Source: Chitinivorax tropicus
GTDB taxonomy: Bacteria > Pseudomonadota > Gammaproteobacteria > Burkholderiales > SCOH01
Length of the DNA stretch: 64,000 nt
Assembly: GCF_014202905.1 (NCBI RefSeq)
Contig: NZ_JACHHY010000010.1
Coordinates: 91,460 to 155,459, forward strand
Direction: 5' to 3'
Shown here: positions 1 to 8,634 of the stretch, piece by piece
How the letters are laid out: every line of letters begins with the position of its first letter
Numbering within the stretch: position 1 is the first letter of the stretch
The notes under the pieces: generated by a model
Seen by the model: only the letters and a program-made list of their open reading frames with translations
Told to the model about the DNA's origin: nothing
Databases searched by the model: none
Translations under genes and position numbers: made by a program

Positions 1-1231
1 TGCTGTCAGGCGTCGTGGAATCGAAATCGATCCGCAGCTCCTTGAAGCGGGAATGACGGGAACGGGTGTAGTCTGCCATCACTGCCCATGTATCATTGAT
101 CTGCTTGAAGAAGCCGATCGACAGCGATTCTGGGGTATCCACTGCCACGTTGGCACCTGAATCTGCATGACCCAGGGTGCCGGTTGCCGGGTTGAACGGT
201 GCCTCGATGGCTTGTGCTACCGCGGCGCCGACCTGACTGGTCACCCCACCGAAAGTGTAAGTATAGTTACGGACGGAGTCGGGTGTTGACCAATCGCCAT
301 TCCCCTTCAGCTTGTGAGAGACCTTGGAGCGATAGGACAAGCCCAGACGGGTATTCGGGTCGAATTCAAACATCACCCCGAAGTTGTAGCCATAGCCCCA
401 GTCATCACCTTCCACTGAGATATAGCCGTCGTAATCGGGGTTGCCGAAAGCGGCTGACGCCTTGGCCAACATATCGCTCTGTACAGCTGCTGCTGCTGCG
501 CGGCCAGCTTGGGCAGCCTGTGCGGGTGTGCCACCAGCGGCAAGGACACGTTGCCCGGCTGCACTTGCAGCGCTCTGCGCCGCACCAGGCACGCTCTTCG
601 CAAGAGCGCCGGCGATCATGCCGCCATAGTTCACCTTCCGGCCCAGTTTCCCCTTGGCGTATTGCATGGTCACGCCCCCACCCACCGAGATCATCGGGTT
701 GATGCGATAGGCGAACGATGGGTTGATGGCAAAGGTTTTCACTTCGGTCTCAACGACGTTGTAGCGACCAACCCAGCCAGCATCGTAAGTCGTCTTGGAG
801 CCAAATGGTACAAAGGCCCCCACGCCAAAGCTCATCTGGTCATTGATTTTGTGCGAGAAGTAGAAATGTGGCACGGCAGTGCGATCCGCGAACTTGCCAC
901 CCTCATTGGTGCCGGTGGATCTCGGCGCGCCAAAGACAGATGGCACCGCAGCCGCCAGATCAGGGGATGATATGGTGGAACCCTGGTCATGGAATGCGAC
1001 TTTCGGGTCTACGATATTCAACACGCCGGATACCTGAGTACCCTCCAGCTTGGTCAGACCAGCTGGGTTATGGAAAATGGTCGAAGCGTCTGCCGCTTCT
1101 GCACTGTTGGCGTTGGCTACGCCTTGGCCCGCAGCACTCTGCGTACCAAAATGATAGCCAGAGGCCAGTGCAGCTTGTGCACCAACCACACCGATAGCCA
1201 TCAGGGATAAGCGGATTACGTTACGTTTCAT
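1..1231 (-). CDS. fadL: FadL-family outer-membrane long-chain fatty acid porin (3' end outside window)
   Basis: The frame reads from an ATG at 1231 off the left edge, so only about the first 410 residues are present. A signal peptide of about 23 residues (MKRNVIRL... ending ALA) precedes the mature start SGYHFGTQSAAGQG. The NPAG motif near residue 55 is typical of the FadL/OmpP1 family. Members are 14-strand beta-barrels that admit long-chain fatty acids or other hydrophobic compounds through the outer membrane. A good ribosome site (GAAGGAG) lies 7 bases before the start. Residues 205-262 form an Ala-rich stretch between strand-like segments, which looks like a lineage-specific insertion. 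The next genes (thioesterase, FadE, PsrA-like regulator) support a fatty-acid role. Substrate is inferred. The 203 bp upstream is AT-rich and holds its promoter, but I saw no repressor site there matching the one at the tetR gene. Confidence 0.9.
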   Translation of the reverse strand, partial: MKRNVIRLSLMAIGVVGAQAALASGYHFGTQSAAGQGVANANSAEAADASTIFHNPAGLTKLEGTQVSGVLNIVDPKVAFHDQGSTISSPDLAAAVPSVFGAPRSTGTNEGGKFADRTAVPHFYFSHKINDQMSFGVGAFVPFGSKTTYDAGWVGRYNVVETEVKTFAINPSFAYRINPMISVGGGVTMQYAKGKLGRKVNYGGMIAGALAKSVPGAAQSAASAAGQRVLAAGGTPAQAAQAGRAAAAAVQSDMLAKASAAFGNPDYDGYISVEGDDWGYGYNFGVMFEFDPNTRLGLSYRSKVSHKLKGNGDWSTPDSVRNYTYTFGGVTSQVGAAVAQAIEAPFNPATGTLGHADSGANVAVDTPESLSIGFFKQINDTWAVMADYTRSRHSRFKELRIDFDSTTPDS

Positions 1232-1434
1232 ATTGTGTCTCCTTCATACTGGTTCTCTCGCGATCGTCTCTCGAGTGTAAGCAAGCATACATCAATTCAG
1301 GGTCATGTTTAGAGCAAAACACCAAATTTTTAACGCCGTTTAGAAACTCGCGCGGCCCCTATTTTCATAAGACTTTGTTAATAAACGAAACCTAATCCGA
1401 CTTAGCCAAAACCGTATTTAACCCTTGTACTACC

Positions 1435-1848
1435 TTACTCTACGATCTCTGGCGGCAACTCTCTGGCATGGCCTGCGGCATCCACTGCCACATATGTCAG
1501 CATGGCCTCGGTGACCTTCACCACGTTCGCCAAATCGGGGTGTCTTTGAGCAAATACTTCAACTTTGACGGTCACCGATGTCTTGCCAACCCGCAGACGC
1601 TCGACATAGAAGCTCACCAAATCACCCACATGAACAGGTTGATGAAATTGGAAGGCATTGACCGCCACCGTTGTCACCGCGCCCTGGGCACAGCGTTGCG
1701 CCTCGATCGAGCCGGCAATATCCACCTGCATCATCATCCAGCCACCAAAAATGGCGCCCTGGGCATTCGCATCAGCCGGCATCGGCATGATGCGCATGAT
1801 GGGCTGCACCTCGGGCAGGCTGGTGTGATGTTCCTGTTGATTGGTCAT
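1435..1848 (-). CDS. yciA: YciA-like hotdog-fold acyl-CoA thioesterase
   Basis: This 137-residue protein has the single hotdog domain of the YciA/BACH acyl-CoA thioesterases, which hydrolyse acyl-CoA to free acid and CoA in the cytoplasm. The active-site helix region reads IFGGWMMMQVDIAGSIEA, containing the Gly-Gly and the conserved Asp of the family. The length is usual for YciA. A strong ribosome site (GGAGAAG) precedes the ATG. It lies 52 bp downstream of fadE on the same strand, so it is probably the last gene of a tetR-fadE-yciA transcript and would tune acyl-CoA pools during fatty acid breakdown. The family is clear; chain-length preference cannot be read from sequence. Confidence 0.88.
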   Translation of the reverse strand: MTNQQEHHTSLPEVQPIMRIMPMPADANAQGAIFGGWMMMQVDIAGSIEAQRCAQGAVTTVAVNAFQFHQPVHVGDLVSFYVERLRVGKTSVTVKVEVFAQRHPDLANVVKVTEAMLTYVAVDAAGHARELPPEIVE

Positions 1849-1900
1849 AAGCTTCTCCAGTCAGTGCAGCCGGCGTATCGGCCAGTCAAAGTGTCTGTGG

Positions 1901-4354
1901 TCAGACAGGCTGCCGCTCGAACAATTGAGTGTCGTGTTGATTGAGCTGCATGTCGAAGTCATCCACCATGATCACCTGCCGTTTCAACCAACGTGCCCGC
2001 TTGACCGCTTCGAATTCGACCTGCGTGATGACACCCTTGTTCAGTGCCTCTTGCAGGCGGGCTGCTGTTGGCGCTTCTTTGAGCTTGCCTTCACGTTGCG
2101 CCTTGCGGAGCTTGTTCTCGATGGCATCAGTCTCGATCGTGGCCAACAAGGCCGGGGCCAACACACCAACGGGATCGCTTTCTTCCTGGGGCACATAGAT
2201 GCCCTTGGTGAGACGATCACGGGCGTGGCCTGGCTGCATCATCAGTGCAGCGACCTGGGTGCCGGTCTTGTCAGATGGCTGCTTGAAATGCATACCCAGC
2301 GGGAAGATGGCACGGCGCAACACCCACGCCAATGGGCGACTGGGCAGGTTGGCCAGGAAACCATCAATGGCTTGCTGCACATCGTACAGCGCTGATTCGA
2401 CGGCCCATTTCAACAATGGCAGATCTTCCGGTTGATTGCCTTCATCGGCATAACGCTTCAGGGCTGCCGTTGCCAGATACAAACCAGACAGCATGTCACC
2501 TAATCGGGCCGACAGCTTTTCGCGGAATTTCAGTGCGCCGCCCAGTGAGAACATGGCCATGTCAGACAACAGGGCAAAGGCACTGGAGAAACGTGTGATA
2601 TCACGGTAATACCCGGCATGTGGGCCGCTGACCGGGCTACCCGCCACCTTGCTGCCAGTCAGGCCCAGCACCAACGACCGGATCAGATTACTGCCGACAA
2701 AGCCCAGGTGGCCAATGAATGCTTCGTCAAAATCGACCGCATCGTTCGCCATGGCCGCCCGCATTTCACGCAACACAAATGGATGGCATCGGATCGCCCC
2801 TTGCCCATAGATGATCATGCTACGGGTCAGGATGTTGGCACCTTCCACGGTGATGGCAATGGGGATGGCCTGATAGGCGCGCGCCAGGTAGTTACGTGGC
2901 CCAACGACCACCGCCTTGCCGCCATGGACATCCATAGCGTCATTCAGCGTTTTGCGCATGCGCTCAGTGTTGTGATACTTCAATACCGCTGACAGCACCG
3001 ATGGCTTTTCGCCTATGTCCAGCCCTACCAAGGCCAGACGCTGGGCGGCATCCATTTGATAGGTGTAGCCACCGATACGGGCCATGGCTTCATCCACGCC
3101 TTCAAACTTGCCGATTGCCAAGCCGAACTGATCACGGATACGGGCAAACGCCCCTGTCACATAGCTGGCCAGCTGGCCTGATGCAACCGACATGGCAGGC
3201 AATGAAATGCAGCGACCGACCGACAGGCACTCGACCAGCATGCGCCAGCCTTGTCCAGCGAATTCGCGACCACCGATGATCCAATCCAGCGGAATGAATA
3301 CATCTTTGCCCCAGGTTGGGCCATTCATGAAAACCGCGCCACCCGGCCAATGACGGCGGCCAATGTGGACACCCACATGTTCGGTCGGCACCAGGGCACA
3401 GGTGATGCCGACATCTTCCTTTTCGCCCAACAGGTGATCCGGGTCATACAGCTTGAACGCCAAGCCCAGAATGGTCGAGATCGGTGCCAAAGTGATCCAG
3501 CGCTTTTCCCAGCTGACACGAATTCCCAGCACATTTTCATGATGCTCGCCGGTGCGAGGGTCGGTGTAGGCGCCTTTGCAGACGATCCCATAGTCAGGGA
3601 TGCCCCCTGCATCCGAGCCAGCATAGGGGCTGGTCAATGCAAAGCATGGAATCTCCAGGCCCTTGGCCAGACGCGGCAGATAGTAGTTTTTCTGTGCTTC
3701 TGTGCCGTAGTGCTGCAACAGCTCACCCGGTCCCAATGAGTTGGGCACCATGACTGATACGGCTGCAGAGCCGCCACGGCTGGCAATTTTGGTCACAACC
3801 TTGGCATGGCCGTAATTGGAGAACTCCAGACCGCCATATTGCTTCTTGATGATCATGCCCAGAAAACCGTGATCCTTGATGAACTGCCAGACTTCAGGCG
3901 GCAGGTCCTTCAATTCATGAGTGATCTTCCAATCATCAATCATCTTGCAGAGTTGCTCTGTCGGGCCGTCCAGGAATGCCTGTTCCTCTGCGCTCAACTT
4001 GGGTGCAGGAAAGGCATGGAGCTTCGCGAAGTCCGGCTTGCCCGAGAACAGGTCACGATCCCACCAGACGGTACCGGCGTTGATTGCCTCTTGTTCGGTC
4101 TGCGACATAGCGGGGGTGATTTTCTTGAAAACCCCGAAAATAGGGCCTGTCACCAACAGACGACGCAACGGTTTGATGTTCAACAGTACCGACAGCGACA
4201 GCGCCACCGCAAACCAAGCGAGGCCTGCAGTCTGGCCGAATGACAAATAGGCCGCACCTGCCAAGAGCGCTGCAGACCACGCCATCAATGGCGCCCGCAG
4301 ATAACCCAAGACCAGCACGACAACGACAGGAATCAATACATACCAAAGCAACAT
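1901..4354 (-). CDS. fadE: FadE acyl-CoA dehydrogenase
   Basis: The 817-residue protein has the length and architecture of proteobacterial FadE: two or three N-terminal hydrophobic segments (residues 1-70), an acyl-CoA dehydrogenase core (about 110-560) and the FadE-specific C-terminal region. It catalyses the first step of beta-oxidation, oxidising acyl-CoA to trans-2-enoyl-CoA with FAD. Signature stretches include FALTSPYAGSDAG near residue 240 and VEGANILTRSMIIYGQGA near residue 500. The ribosome site AGGAAAG sits just before the ATG. It follows the PsrA-like regulator by 27 bp and precedes yciA by 52 bp, suggesting one operon under that regulator. The identification is secure; membrane association is inferred from the N-terminus. 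Confidence 0.95.
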   Translation of the reverse strand: MLLWYVLIPVVVVLVLGYLRAPLMAWSAALLAGAAYLSFGQTAGLAWFAVALSLSVLLNIKPLRRLLVTGPIFGVFKKITPAMSQTEQEAINAGTVWWDRDLFSGKPDFAKLHAFPAPKLSAEEQAFLDGPTEQLCKMIDDWKITHELKDLPPEVWQFIKDHGFLGMIIKKQYGGLEFSNYGHAKVVTKIASRGGSAAVSVMVPNSLGPGELLQHYGTEAQKNYYLPRLAKGLEIPCFALTSPYAGSDAGGIPDYGIVCKGAYTDPRTGEHHENVLGIRVSWEKRWITLAPISTILGLAFKLYDPDHLLGEKEDVGITCALVPTEHVGVHIGRRHWPGGAVFMNGPTWGKDVFIPLDWIIGGREFAGQGWRMLVECLSVGRCISLPAMSVASGQLASYVTGAFARIRDQFGLAIGKFEGVDEAMARIGGYTYQMDAAQRLALVGLDIGEKPSVLSAVLKYHNTERMRKTLNDAMDVHGGKAVVVGPRNYLARAYQAIPIAITVEGANILTRSMIIYGQGAIRCHPFVLREMRAAMANDAVDFDEAFIGHLGFVGSNLIRSLVLGLTGSKVAGSPVSGPHAGYYRDITRFSSAFALLSDMAMFSLGGALKFREKLSARLGDMLSGLYLATAALKRYADEGNQPEDLPLLKWAVESALYDVQQAIDGFLANLPSRPLAWVLRRAIFPLGMHFKQPSDKTGTQVAALMMQPGHARDRLTKGIYVPQEESDPVGVLAPALLATIETDAIENKLRKAQREGKLKEAPTAARLQEALNKGVITQVEFEAVKRARWLKRQVIMVDDFDMQLNQHDTQLFERQPV

Positions 4355-4381
4355 GACTATCTTTCCTACGCAAACAACTGA

Positions 4382-5071
4382 CTATCGCATCACCGGCGAA
4401 ACCACGCCCACGTCTGACTGACGCTGGCCGGGTGCTGTCAAACCAGCCACCACATAAGGCAGCAAATGACTCACCACCTGCTGCGGATCTCTCGCACCAG
4501 GCACATGACTTTTCATGAACAATTTCACGACATCGTTACCGGCAAAGGCATAGAACACCGTACCCAATGCAAAATGCAGACGCCACAGCACCTCTTCCGT
4601 GCTCAGATGCGGCAAGGCCCGCTTCAGCGAGGTGCTATACGCCTCCAGCACGGCCTGGTAATGCCGTGGCAGCATTTCCCGCAAGGCCTGGTGGGGCTCG
4701 GAAAACACCCTGGACATCAGGCGGATGAACATCAGACCGCCTTTTGCCGGGTCCTTGGCCATCCGCAATGCCGGACGTAGAAATGCCGACACGATACCCA
4801 TCACATCCAAGGCGGTCTCGCCCTGCTCCTGCTGGGCTCGCTCAAGCTCTTGGACGCATTCCTGGTTATAGGGCGCCAACCGGCGTCCCACCACGCCCTG
4901 GAACAACACTTCCTTGGAGCCGAAGTGATAGTTGACTGCGGCAAGGTTGACCTCGGCCCGCTGGGTGATCATGCGTAGCGAAGTAGCTTCGAAACCATGT
5001 TCGACAAACAGCACCTCAGCCGCATCCAGAATGCGGGTGGCCGTATCTTTATTGGTATCAGTGACAGACAT
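4382..5071 (-). CDS. TetR-family repressor, PsrA-like (fatty-acid responsive)
   Basis: The 229-residue protein has an N-terminal TetR helix-turn-helix (about residues 10-57; LRMITQRAEVNLAAVNYHFG) and a helical ligand domain. The helix-turn-helix closely resembles PsrA of pseudomonads (AGVNLAAVNYHFGSK type), a repressor released by long-chain fatty acids or their CoA esters. The gene is immediately upstream of fadE and yciA, which fits control of beta-oxidation. Two overlapping AAAC-N4-GTTT repeats at 5098-5124, 27 bp before its start, match the published PsrA operator pattern and imply autoregulation of the whole operon. Family confidence is high. Assignment to PsrA proper, rather than another FadR-like TetR, is inferred from similarity and context. 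Confidence 0.88.
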   Translation of the reverse strand: MSVTDTNKDTATRILDAAEVLFVEHGFEATSLRMITQRAEVNLAAVNYHFGSKEVLFQGVVGRRLAPYNQECVQELERAQQEQGETALDVMGIVSAFLRPALRMAKDPAKGGLMFIRLMSRVFSEPHQALREMLPRHYQAVLEAYSTSLKRALPHLSTEEVLWRLHFALGTVFYAFAGNDVVKLFMKSHVPGARDPQQVVSHLLPYVVAGLTAPGQRQSDVGVVSPVMR

Positions 5072-5097
5072 CGCGGGTAATGGAACAGAATATTGAT

Positions 5098-5124
5098 CAA
5101 ACGATTGTTTGAAACATACGTTTG
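5098..5124. promoter_or_regulatory. tandem overlapping PsrA-type operators
   Basis: CAAAC-GATT-GTTTG (5098-5111) is a perfect inverted repeat, and GAAAC-ATAC-GTTTG (5111-5124) directly abuts it, sharing one base. Both fit the PsrA consensus of (G/C)AAAC, two to four bases, GTTT(G/C). They lie 27 bp upstream of the PsrA-like tetR start, a natural place for autorepression of the tetR-fadE-yciA operon. Binding is inferred. Confidence 0.65.
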
Positions 5125-5346
5125 CGTCACCACTTTGTCAACCCGAATCTTTTACCATTGGCCCCCTGCATGCATTTTCCCAGGCTTCCCCAGCTTTCCG
5201 CCCGCCATTCAGCCGCATCAGATACCGGGTGGTGGCAAACTGGTCTTTATCCACCAATAACAACCACTTGCCTAAAAATCACACCCCACACCTGCAACTT
5301 ACCTACCCAGCTGCTATGCTAGGTTCAGTTGATACGGTTTCCTGAC

Positions 5347-6684
5347 ATGGACAATGAAGCCGCACAACAGCATCAGCAACGACATTGCATGACTTCCGAT
5401 CACACCATGGCTGACAACCCCAACGCGGAATACATCACGCCGGATCAGTTATGTGCCGGGTTATATATCCATCTGGATCTGGGATGGATGGATCATCCCT
5501 TCCCTCTGGGCAGTTTCAAGATCAAGAACGGCGAGCAGATCGCGACGATCCAATCGCTGGGTCTGAGCCGTATCCGCTTCGATCCCAAAAAAAGCGATAC
5601 CAAACCCTTGCCACGCCAAGCCCAATCAGCGCCTGCGCAAGTTGCGCCGCTGGCGATACAGGACAATCCCGCCATTCTGGCCAAACGTGCCCGGCTGGAG
5701 AAATTGAACCAGCAACGTGCCGCCATTGCAGAGTGTGAAAAAAAATTCCATCGGGCGGCCACTGCCATCAAGAACATTACCAAGAACCTGTTCGCCCGCC
5801 CGGCAGAAGCCTTGAAGGAGGCCAGCACGCTGGTTGAGGGCATGGTGGATTCACTGCTGCTCGACCGTGAGATCGCCATACACCTGATGAATGACAAGGT
5901 TGCAGGCGAGGAGGTTTATTTCCACTCACTCAACGTCGCTGTTCTGGCCATGATGTTGGCAAAAGAGATCAATATGCCCGCTGAGGACATCCGGGAGCTG
6001 GGGATGGGGGCCATGTTTCACGACATCGGCAAGGTGGAGATCCCTGACAAGATTCTGTTGAAGTCAGACCCCCTTTCTTTTGTCGAGCAGGAGCTGTTCA
6101 ATCAGCACACCGTATTTGGCTTGAAGATCGCAGCCAAGGTGGGCCTGAGCAAGCGAGCAGCCGAGGTGGTGCTTCAACACCATGAATATATCGACGGAAC
6201 GGGCTACCCTGGCCATCTACAGGGTGACCAGATTTCACCGCTGGCCAAGCTGCTGGCCATCGTCAATCTCTATGACAACCTGTGCAACTGCCCTAACCCA
6301 GCCAACTCCCTCACCCCGCACGAGGCGTTGTCCCAGCTGTTCGCACAGCACCGAAACCATTTCGACACCACCATGATGAAGACTTTCATACGCTGCCTGG
6401 GGGTATATCCCCCTGGTTCCGTGGTCAAATTGTCCAATGATGTGATCGGCATGATCGTTTCGGTGAATTCGGCCAATCCACTCAAGCCATGCGCCGTGGT
6501 GTTCGATCCCAATGTCCCCAAGACCGAGGCCATCATTGTCGATCTAGCCCAGGAGAGCGATCTCTCGATCGTCGCCAGCATCCGCCCCGGCCAGCTGCCA
6601 CGACCAATCTACGACTACCTCAGCCCTCGAAAGCGGGTGAATTATTACTTCGACAGCGCATCCGGCAACACCAAACCCTCGTGA
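5347..6684 (+). CDS. HD-GYP domain cyclic di-GMP phosphodiesterase with N-terminal DUF3391
   Basis: The N-terminus carries a DUF3391-type segment (LYIHLDLGWMDHPF) seen before many HD-GYP domains. The catalytic half holds the metal-binding HD pair in MFHDIGKVEIPDK and the diagnostic HHEYIDGTGYP motif, so it should hydrolyse cyclic di-GMP to pGpG/GMP in the cytoplasm. The start is uncertain: ATG at 5347, 5389 or 5407 and TTG at 5329 are in frame, and none has a clear ribosome site. The DUF3391 segment begins only after 5407, so all options keep it. It ends 7 bp before a hybrid histidine kinase, so the two are probably one transcript and may act in one pathway. Confidence 0.9.
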   Translation: MDNEAAQQHQQRHCMTSDHTMADNPNAEYITPDQLCAGLYIHLDLGWMDHPFPLGSFKIKNGEQIATIQSLGLSRIRFDPKKSDTKPLPRQAQSAPAQVAPLAIQDNPAILAKRARLEKLNQQRAAIAECEKKFHRAATAIKNITKNLFARPAEALKEASTLVEGMVDSLLLDREIAIHLMNDKVAGEEVYFHSLNVAVLAMMLAKEINMPAEDIRELGMGAMFHDIGKVEIPDKILLKSDPLSFVEQELFNQHTVFGLKIAAKVGLSKRAAEVVLQHHEYIDGTGYPGHLQGDQISPLAKLLAIVNLYDNLCNCPNPANSLTPHEALSQLFAQHRNHFDTTMMKTFIRCLGVYPPGSVVKLSNDVIGMIVSVNSANPLKPCAVVFDPNVPKTEAIIVDLAQESDLSIVASIRPGQLPRPIYDYLSPRKRVNYYFDSASGNTKPS

Positions 6685-6691
6685 GCATACT

Positions 6692-8584
6692 GTGAACACG
6701 TCGATACGATCGATCCAACACGCCTTGTTCGACATCGCCAGTGATCTGCTGCTCGCGGTCGATACCAACAGCCTGCAAGTGGTGGCGGCCAATCAGACGG
6801 CCCTGCAATCGTTGAGCTACTCGCTCGATGACATCACCCAGCTATCAATTACCGATATCGAGGCATCACTACAAGATGTGTTCTATTGGGATGCGGTCAG
6901 CACCGGCATCGTGCAATCGATCCACCATGTCGAAGGCCAGTACAGACGAGCCGATGGGCAGCTGATCGACGTTGAAAAAAGCATTGTGCCCATGCCTGGC
7001 CACCCTCGCCTACTCTTGATCTGTGCGCGGGACACCAGCGCCCGCCAACAAACGGCACAAGCGCTCGAACACTACACATCCATGCTGCAGGCAACACTGG
7101 AAGCCACTGCGGACGGCATTCTGGTGACCGACACCACCGGCAGGATCGTCAACATCAACCATCGCTTTGCCCGCATGTGGCAGCTTGGCGATGACCTGCT
7201 GGCAAGACAGGATGACAGCGAGATACTGGATGCCATGACCGAGCAGGTGTCGCAACCAGATGAGTACCTGGCTCGATTGGTGGAAATCACCGAAGATCTT
7301 CACAATGAAAGCGATGATCTCATCGAGTTCAAGGATGGCCGGGTATTCGAACGGCACTCAATGCCGCAGAGCATCCGCGAGCATGTGGTGGGCCGGGTGT
7401 TCAGCTTTGCAGACATCACCCACCGAATCCAGACCGAAGCGGCATTGAGAGTAGCCCGCGACGAGGCTGAACAAGCCAATCGTGTCAAAGCGGAATTCCT
7501 CTCACAGATCAGCCATGAGCTACGCACCCCGCTGAACGCGATCATCGGTTTTTCGCAGATGCTGGCAGATGACCTGCCCGCCACTCAGCGGGACACCGTG
7601 CAGCACATCACCAAGGCAGGCTGGCACCTGCTGGAGCTGATCAATGAAATCCTGGACTTCGCCAAACTCGAAGCAGGCAAGCTGTCCGTCACGCTGGAAT
7701 CCGTCGATATACAAGCCCTGATCAATGACTGCCTGATGTTGATCCAACCGATTGCGCAGCGTCATCGGGTGACAGTACACCTGGAGCCCAGCCCGGCACA
7801 GCTGGTTCGGGCTGATCCGACCCGACTCAAGCAGATGATTCTGAATCTGCTGTCAAATGGCTGCAAATACAACCGACCGCATGGCAAAGTCACGGTTCAG
7901 GTCACCGGCAACGAAAAGCAGACGCGGATCTTCATCAAGGACAACGGCATCGGCATCAGCGAGACAGATTTGACAAAGCTGTTTCAGGCCTTTACCCGTG
8001 TCGGCAAAGAGCAACACAAAGTGGAAGGAACCGGCATCGGCCTGGCATTCACCCAGCGCCTGGCCCAATTGATGGGGGGCGATGTCGGGGTCAGCTCTGC
8101 AGAAGGCGTCGGCAGCACGTTCTGGATCGACCTGCCCACTGCAACCCAGCCCACCACCCCGCATCTGGACAACCCACCACAAGCCAAGTCGGCAGACCAT
8201 GCCCACCATACCGTGTTATGCGTCGAAGACGATCGAAGCAGTATGCTGCTCCTGAAAAGCATCCTGCAGAAACATCGCCCCAATCTTCACCTGTTGACGG
8301 CCAGCTCAGGTTTACAAGCCCTGCAGCAAGCCACCGCGCATACACCCGATCTGCTCATCTCGGATATGAATCTACCCGATATGAAAGGCAGTGAGATCCT
8401 GGCCAAGCTCCGCACCATACCCAATCTGACCACCCTCCCGGCCCTGGCCCTATCTGCAGACGCTCAAGCTGGCGACATCTCAGCTGGGCTGGCTGCAGGC
8501 TTCAATCGCTACCTGACCAAACCCATCAACTTCAATAGCCTGGTCAGCGAGATCGATGAGCTTCTGAACAAACCAAACCAATGA
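6692..8584 (+). CDS. hybrid sensor histidine kinase (PAS-PAS-HisKA-HATPase-REC)
   Basis: The 630-residue protein starts at a GTG 7 bp after the HD-GYP stop, so translation is probably coupled. Two PAS-like regions (about 1-120 and 130-250) are followed by a HisKA dimerisation helix with the phospho-acceptor His275 in SHELRTP, a HATPase domain with N box (NLLSNGCKYN), DNGIGIS and GTGIGLAF motifs, and a C-terminal receiver domain (about 505-625) with the acidic pair EDD and phospho-acceptor Asp in SDMNLPD. There are no membrane segments, so it senses a cytoplasmic signal. The receiver has no output domain; the adjacent HD-GYP enzyme is the obvious candidate partner, but this is inferred from position only. 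Confidence 0.92.
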   Translation: MNTSIRSIQHALFDIASDLLLAVDTNSLQVVAANQTALQSLSYSLDDITQLSITDIEASLQDVFYWDAVSTGIVQSIHHVEGQYRRADGQLIDVEKSIVPMPGHPRLLLICARDTSARQQTAQALEHYTSMLQATLEATADGILVTDTTGRIVNINHRFARMWQLGDDLLARQDDSEILDAMTEQVSQPDEYLARLVEITEDLHNESDDLIEFKDGRVFERHSMPQSIREHVVGRVFSFADITHRIQTEAALRVARDEAEQANRVKAEFLSQISHELRTPLNAIIGFSQMLADDLPATQRDTVQHITKAGWHLLELINEILDFAKLEAGKLSVTLESVDIQALINDCLMLIQPIAQRHRVTVHLEPSPAQLVRADPTRLKQMILNLLSNGCKYNRPHGKVTVQVTGNEKQTRIFIKDNGIGISETDLTKLFQAFTRVGKEQHKVEGTGIGLAFTQRLAQLMGGDVGVSSAEGVGSTFWIDLPTATQPTTPHLDNPPQAKSADHAHHTVLCVEDDRSSMLLLKSILQKHRPNLHLLTASSGLQALQQATAHTPDLLISDMNLPDMKGSEILAKLRTIPNLTTLPALALSADAQAGDISAGLAAGFNRYLTKPINFNSLVSEIDELLNKPNQ

Positions 8585-8608
8585 AAAAAGCCGACCCAGG
8601 TCGGCTTT
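8584..8608 (-). terminator. intrinsic terminator for tyrS, usable from both sides
   Basis: The arms AAAGCCGACC (8587-8596) and GGTCGGCTTT (8599-8608) pair perfectly. The run of A on its left becomes a T tract on the minus strand, so it terminates tyrS. It lies between the convergent hybrid kinase and tyrS genes. Confidence 0.85.
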
Positions 8609-8634
8609 CCGAATCCTCCGCGCACCGAGTGGCA

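Noticed and set aside
1232..1434. PsrA-type operator upstream of fadL
   Set aside because: No AAAC-N2-4-GTTT repeat is present; only unpaired half-sites occur.
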